8,162 nucleotides of DNA, taken from positions 1 through 8,162 of the forward strand of contig VGKR01000019.1 of the NCBI GenBank assembly GCA_016866915.1, given 5' to 3'. This stretch comes from Candidatus Pacearchaeota archaeon (GTDB taxonomy: Archaea; Nanobdellota; Nanobdellia; Pacearchaeales; GW2011-AR1). Made by a program: the position numbers and the translations under genes. Shown here piece after piece: positions 6,117-8,162 of this stretch (positions are counted from its first letter, which is position 1; the number at the start of each line of letters is the position of its first letter). The notes under the pieces are model-generated. The model saw nothing but the letters and a program-made list of their open reading frames with translations, had not been told where the DNA came from and did not search any database.

Positions 6117-6121
6117 CCCTC
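6117..6121 (-). promoter_or_regulatory. Shine-Dalgarno site of the pilin cassette
   Basis: On the minus strand this reads GAGGG, 6 nt before the ATG at 6110. It fixes the start of the first DUF4190-like gene. It is one of only three convincing ribosome binding sites in the window, with those of RuBisCO and the RRM gene. Confidence 0.6.
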
Positions 6122-6152
6122 TTTGAATTTATATTGAAATTACGATTTTCAG

Positions 6153-6161
6153 TTTTATAAA
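6153..6161 (-). promoter_or_regulatory. TATA-box promoter of the pilin cassette
   Basis: TTTATAAAA on the minus strand lies between tRNA-Phe and the first membrane-protein gene. It predicts transcription starting near 6131 and a leader of about 20 nt, just long enough to hold the Shine-Dalgarno site. The cassette would therefore be transcribed separately from the tRNA. Confidence 0.5.
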
Positions 6162-6169
6162 TGTTTTTG

Positions 6170-6174
6170 AAAAA
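6170..6174 (-). terminator. Oligo-T stop after tRNA-Phe
   Basis: Five Ts on the minus strand follow the discriminator base of the tRNA directly. Archaeal RNA polymerase stops at short T runs, so this could end the tRNA transcript before the pilin cassette promoter. Confidence 0.4.
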
Positions 6175-6246
6175 TGGGACCACTGGGAGTCGAACCCAGG
6201 ACACCATGAGCTTCAGTCATGTGCTCTCCCGCTGAGCTATGGTCCC
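6175..6246 (-). tRNA. tRNA-Phe (anticodon GAA)
   Basis: The 72-nt minus-strand sequence folds as a complete cloverleaf. The acceptor stem is GGGACCA/TGGTCCC, the D stem GCTC/GAGC with loop AGCGGGA, and the anticodon stem CATGA/TCATG with loop CTGAAGC. The variable region is GTGTC, and the T stem CTGGG/CCCAG closes loop TTCGACT. The loop reads anticodon GAA, which decodes UUC/UUU as phenylalanine, and the discriminator base is A, as expected for tRNA-Phe. CCA is not encoded and must be added after transcription. There is no intron. The gene stands alone between the DUF192 gene and the pilin cassette. Confidence 0.97.
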
Positions 6247-6275
6247 AAATTCTATATAAAAAATAATATGGGGTG

Positions 6276-6283
6276 TTTTAAAA
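6276..6283 (-). promoter_or_regulatory. Likely TATA box for tRNA-Phe
   Basis: TTTTAAAA on the minus strand, in the 53-nt gap after the DUF192 stop, would place transcription start about 8 nt before the tRNA. A second TATATA at 6253-6258 is too close to the tRNA to serve as the main TATA box. Confidence 0.4.
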
Positions 6284-6299
6284 GACTTTCTGAAGGAAT

Positions 6300-6767
6300 T
6301 TAATTAAGGCTTATCTTATTCCCTATTTCAAATCCATATTTTTCTGACAATCCAGAAGTTATCTCAAGAACATACAAAATATTTGAGGGAGGATACAGAA
6401 TAATACAATCATTTTCTTCGCAAGGAATTTGATTTTTATCTATTCCAATTATCTCTAAATTTCTATTAATCCATATTATATCTAAGGGAAATTTCATATC
6501 TTTCATCCAAAATCCAGGCACACTCTCTTCTGGAAAAACAAATAACATGCCTTTATTTTCTTCAAGAAATTCCCTATTGCTCAAACCAGATATTCTTTTC
6601 TCACTTGTATCGGCAATTTCAATTTCAAAACAAGCTTTTTCTTCTATGCAAATTTCTTCAGATTTATTTTGGAATTTTAAAATTTCAGAAATTATAAAAT
6701 AAATAAGAAATAACAGAATAAAAAATATAATCAGTTTGAAGAATAAGCTCTTTTTATTGAGTTTCAT
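6300..6767 (-). CDS. Membrane-anchored DUF192 family protein
   Basis: The 155-aa protein has a short basic N-terminus, one hydrophobic helix (residues 8-29) and a DUF192 domain from about residue 45 to the end. Family landmarks are RISGLSNREFL (58-68), GMLFVFPE (73-80), FWMKDMKFPLDIIWI (86-100), and YVLEITSGLSEKYGFEIGNKI (132-152). Together these form the compact beta-barrel-like DUF192 fold, whose function is not established. The helix probably anchors the domain outside the cytoplasm; it could also be a cleaved signal. Two close cysteine pairs, Cys40/Cys46 and Cys116/Cys121, might be disulfides. The gene starts 33 nt after the RNase P RNA and has no clear promoter or Shine-Dalgarno of its own, so it may depend on read-through from rnpB. 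Confidence 0.88.
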   Translation of the reverse strand: MKLNKKSLFFKLIIFFILLFLIYFIISEILKFQNKSEEICIEEKACFEIEIADTSEKRISGLSNREFLEENKGMLFVFPEESVPGFWMKDMKFPLDIIWINRNLEIIGIDKNQIPCEENDCIILYPPSNILYVLEITSGLSEKYGFEIGNKISLN

Positions 6768-6790
6768 TCTAAAAACAGCAATTTTGCACT

Positions 6791-6796
6791 AAAAAA
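6791..6796 (-). terminator. Oligo-T stop after RNase P RNA
   Basis: Six Ts on the minus strand lie 4 nt beyond the closing strand of the P1 helix. This is a plausible archaeal stop for the RNase P RNA, possibly leaky, because the DUF192 gene begins only 24 nt later. Confidence 0.4.
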
Positions 6797-6800
6797 TGTT

Positions 6801-7191
6801 TGTAAGTCGGGAATAGGCCACCTTCTGTTGTTCGTTGTTTCTTTAACTCAGCCACAATTGGACGAGTTCTAGCTTTTTCAGCTTGAAACAAACCGAACAT
6901 GTTAACATTTAACTAAGCAGCTTATAGCCTTTCACTAGTCAGGGTGCCCGTTTCATCAAATCTTTCGCTTAATCGCTCCATGCAAATTTCATCGCTAGGC
7001 GAAAGCTGTGGCGTTTCTGTGACAGAGCCTTATCTCGCGACAACCTTTTTTTCAAAAGGTAACTCTATCTTACGATGGTACTGAAGATATTTTCTTCAGC
7101 AAGTGGGCGGACCTTCCGCAGAATCAGAAGTCATATTTTTGATTTCTTGCTTATTTAAAAGCTGATTCCGAAGTTAACTACCCGACTTACA
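6801..7191 (-). ncRNA. rnpB: RNase P RNA
   Basis: This is the catalytic RNA that trims tRNA 5' leaders. The ends pair as an 11-bp P1 helix (7181-7191 with 6801-6811). Read on the minus strand, the universal blocks come in order: GGAAGGTCCGCCC near the 5' side (conserved region I), CACAGAAACG in the middle, GAAACGGGCACCCTGA, and ACAGAAGGTGGCCTATTCCC before the 3' end (conserved region V, which pairs with region I to form P4). Internal hairpins include 7081-7087/7093-7099, a 7-bp stem closed by a GAAA tetraloop (7043-7060), and 6962-6968/6999-7005. The size of about 391 nt is normal for archaea. GC content is clearly higher than in the flanking spacers. The precise ends are inferred from P1. 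Confidence 0.95.
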
Positions 7192-7212
7192 TAAAATTCA
7201 ATTTTAATCTAT

Positions 7213-7220
7213 TTTTAAAT
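7213..7220 (-). promoter_or_regulatory. TATA-box promoter of RNase P RNA
   Basis: ATTTAAAA on the minus strand is centred about 25 nt upstream of the predicted first base of the RNase P RNA (7191), the normal archaeal distance. A purine-rich BRE-like GGTAAA precedes it. The background is AT-rich, so the spacing is the main support. Confidence 0.5.
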
Positions 7221-7300
7221 TTACCTATTTAACAAAAGCAAGCAACTAATCTATAATATATTTCACAATATATCTTTTAAAAAATATATATTAAAAAGAA

Positions 7301-7355
7301 TTTATAAAAAATAAAATAAAAACAAACAATTTTGGCCCAATTAGAATATTTCTAA
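7301..7355 (-). terminator. Hairpin plus T-rich terminator of the RRM gene
   Basis: TTAGAA-TAT-TTCTAA (7341-7355) is a perfect 6-bp inverted repeat starting right after the RRM stop codon. On the minus strand it is followed by the palindromic TTGGGCCAA and then a long T-rich stretch to about 7301. T-rich tracts are the usual archaeal stop signal; the hairpin may protect the mRNA 3' end. Confidence 0.5.
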
Positions 7356-7356
7356 A

Positions 7357-7662
7357 TTAGAATCTTCTTCTTGAACCGCCGCCGAAGCTTCTTCCACCTT
7401 CTCTTCTTGGTGGTCTTTCTTCCATGGGTCTTGCTTCGTTAACTTTTAGTTTTCTACCTTCAACTTCTTTGTCATTCATTGCTTTGATTGCTTTTTCAGC
7501 GCTCTTATCGTCTTTAAAGGTAACAAAACCAAATCCTTTTGATCTGCCTGAAAACTTGTCGCTTATAACTGTAGCTTCTTCAATTTCACCATAAGATGAA
7601 AAAAGCTCTTTCATTTTTGCGCTATCAACACTAAAAGGCAGATTACCTACGTAAACTTTCAT
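7357..7662 (-). CDS. Small RRM-domain (glycine/arginine-tailed) RNA-binding protein
   Basis: The 101-aa protein is one RNA recognition motif plus a short tail. RNP2 is VYVGNL (residues 3-8) and RNP1 is KGFGFVTF (42-49), with the aromatic residues that stack on RNA. The fold ends near VNEARP (74-79), and the tail (about 80-101) is rich in Arg, Gly and Pro, ending GGGSRRRF. It resembles the small RRM proteins of cyanobacteria and other bacteria (Rbp type), which bind RNA and are often cold-induced. RRM proteins are uncommon in archaea. I chose the ATG at 7662 because AAGGAGGAAT (7671-7680) is correctly placed before it, and MKVYVGNLPF is a standard start. An in-frame ATG at 7692 would add 10 residues but overruns that site. 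The gene follows the 23S gene, with its own TATA box. Confidence 0.93.
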   Translation of the reverse strand: MKVYVGNLPFSVDSAKMKELFSSYGEIEEATVISDKFSGRSKGFGFVTFKDDKSAEKAIKAMNDKEVEGRKLKVNEARPMEERPPRREGGRSFGGGSRRRF

Positions 7663-7670
7663 TATATTAA

Positions 7671-7680
7671 ATTCCTCCTT
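7671..7680 (-). promoter_or_regulatory. Strong Shine-Dalgarno site of the RRM gene
   Basis: On the minus strand this reads AAGGAGGAAT, with GGAGG 11 nt before the ATG at 7662. It is the best match to an anti-Shine-Dalgarno sequence in the window and decides the start of the RRM gene. It points to high expression. Confidence 0.75.
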
Positions 7681-7752
7681 ACATCGATTCACTATCAGAA
7701 TTAATTTCTAAAGTCGAACTATTCTAACAGCAAAAAAAGATGATTTTAAGTG

Positions 7753-7760
7753 TATTTAAA
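7753..7760 (-). promoter_or_regulatory. TATA-box promoter of the RRM gene
   Basis: TTTAAATA on the minus strand lies in the spacer (about 7693-7821) between the 23S 3' end and the RRM gene. It predicts a start near 7731 and therefore an mRNA leader of roughly 70 nt, longer than others seen here. A run of seven Ts (7733-7739) near the predicted start could also serve to end read-through from the rRNA gene. Confidence 0.45.
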
Positions 7761-7821
7761 CCTGTTGGTTAGAAAAATTTCAACAAATCAATAAGCAGAG
7801 AAATTCACATTTTTCGAAGAT

Positions 7822-8162
7822 AAAATATCATTGAGGCTTTTAGTAGTTGTAGACTGAAACAGTCGCCGAAGCTTCTGCCTTACATCTCAACTCTATCAAC
7901 GTTGTCTTTTACAACGGCCTTTGTTGTCTCGTTTTGCGAATGGCTTCGAGCTTAGATGCATTCAGCTCTTATCCACATAATGCGTAGCTATGCAGCCTGC
8001 TATATAACAACTGCTCACCAGAGGCATCCGAACTCGGTTCCTCTCGTACTACGAGTTCGTTCCGCTCAGACAACGACACACCTAGTAGATATCATACAAA
8101 CTGTCTCGCGACGTTCTTAACCCAGCTAACGATACCTTTTAATGCGTGAACTCCGACACCCT
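7822..8162 (-). rRNA. 23S rRNA, 3' end (cut by window edge)
   Basis: The minus strand holds the last ~340 nt of 23S rRNA. The sarcin-ricin loop is exact (TAGTACGAGAGGAACC, rc of 8036-8051). Other conserved blocks are GCTGGGTTAAGAACGTCG, TATCTACTAGGTGTG, AAGAGCTGAATGCATCTAAG and GTTGATAG, followed by the terminal TACTAA segment (near 7840-7845). The combination of CTAGGTGTG with GAGCTGAATGCATCTAAGCTCG is archaeal rather than bacterial. The 5' part lies beyond the window. The mature 3' end is set about 20 nt after TACTAA by comparison with other archaeal 23S ends and may be off by 10 nt. No 5S rRNA gene or tRNA follows within the next 400 nt. Confidence 0.96.

Larger units (their letters stand above)
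7192..7356. other. AT-rich intergenic spacer between the RRM gene and rnpB
   Basis: No gene is seen in this spacer. From the RRM side it holds a hairpin and T-rich tract (likely terminator), a run of TA-rich words around 7255-7295 with several TATA-like matches, and the probable rnpB TATA element near 7213-7220. Minus-strand transcription runs right through it. Confidence 0.6.

Noticed and set aside
6801..7191. Hidden coding gene or riboswitch in this 391-nt stretch
   Set aside because: Conserved RNase P blocks, the P1 helix and local stems explain it fully.
7255..7295. Repeated TATAT/ATATA words as a possible repeat array or origin
   Set aside because: The words are irregular, short and expected in AT-rich spacer; no regular period or conserved unit was found.
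7663..7692. Upstream ATG extension of the RRM protein
   Set aside because: The 10 extra residues would be encoded across the strong Shine-Dalgarno site, and the domain begins normally at the ATG at 7662.
1..8162. CRISPR array, insertion sequence or attachment site
   Set aside because: No regularly spaced direct repeats, transposase motifs or flanking inverted repeats were seen; tRNA-Phe is intact with no duplicated 3' end nearby.

Overview
This is a low-GC archaeal segment, most likely from a DPANN-type genome (Woesearchaeota/Pacearchaeota-like). The lineage is inferred; no tree was built. The archaeal call rests on archaeal signatures in the 23S rRNA 3' end, a form III RuBisCO with all catalytic residues, a pilin with an archaeal class III signal peptide, a probable S19e start, and AT-rich TATA elements at archaeal spacing. 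Every supported gene lies on the minus strand, so the text follows transcription from high to low coordinates.

Right end (8162-7192): the 3' end of 23S rRNA, cut by the window edge, then a 101-aa RRM protein with its own promoter, a long leader and the strongest Shine-Dalgarno sequence seen here. Its terminator and an AT-rich spacer follow. No 5S rRNA or tRNA directly follows the 23S gene.

Middle (7191-5029): RNase P RNA (about 391 nt, 11-bp P1 helix), a membrane-anchored DUF192 protein, tRNA-Phe(GAA), then a three-gene cassette with 1-nt gaps. The cassette encodes two paralogous two-helix membrane proteins (DUF4190-like) and one pilin-like protein.

Left half (4977-172): a compact run with overlaps or very short gaps: cysS, form III RuBisCO, an Ap4A-type Nudix hydrolase, a peptidase C45/acyltransferase-like Ntn hydrolase, a stand-alone NFACT-R domain protein and a CRM-domain (YhbY-like) RNA-binding protein. 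After a short promoter-containing gap, the window ends inside a probable ribosomal protein S19e gene.

The window is mainly translation and RNA biology (23S, RNase P RNA, tRNA-Phe, CysS, NFACT-R, CRM, S19e, RRM), with RuBisCO embedded in it. Form III RuBisCOs act in AMP/nucleoside salvage, converting ribulose-1,5-bisphosphate and CO2 to 3-phosphoglycerate. The other two pathway enzymes, AMP phosphorylase and ribose-1,5-bisphosphate isomerase, are not in the window. One idea is that the neighbours feed this pathway: aminoacyl-tRNA synthetases release AMP and make Ap4A as a side product, and an Ap4A hydrolase returns AMP. That link is inference from gene order.
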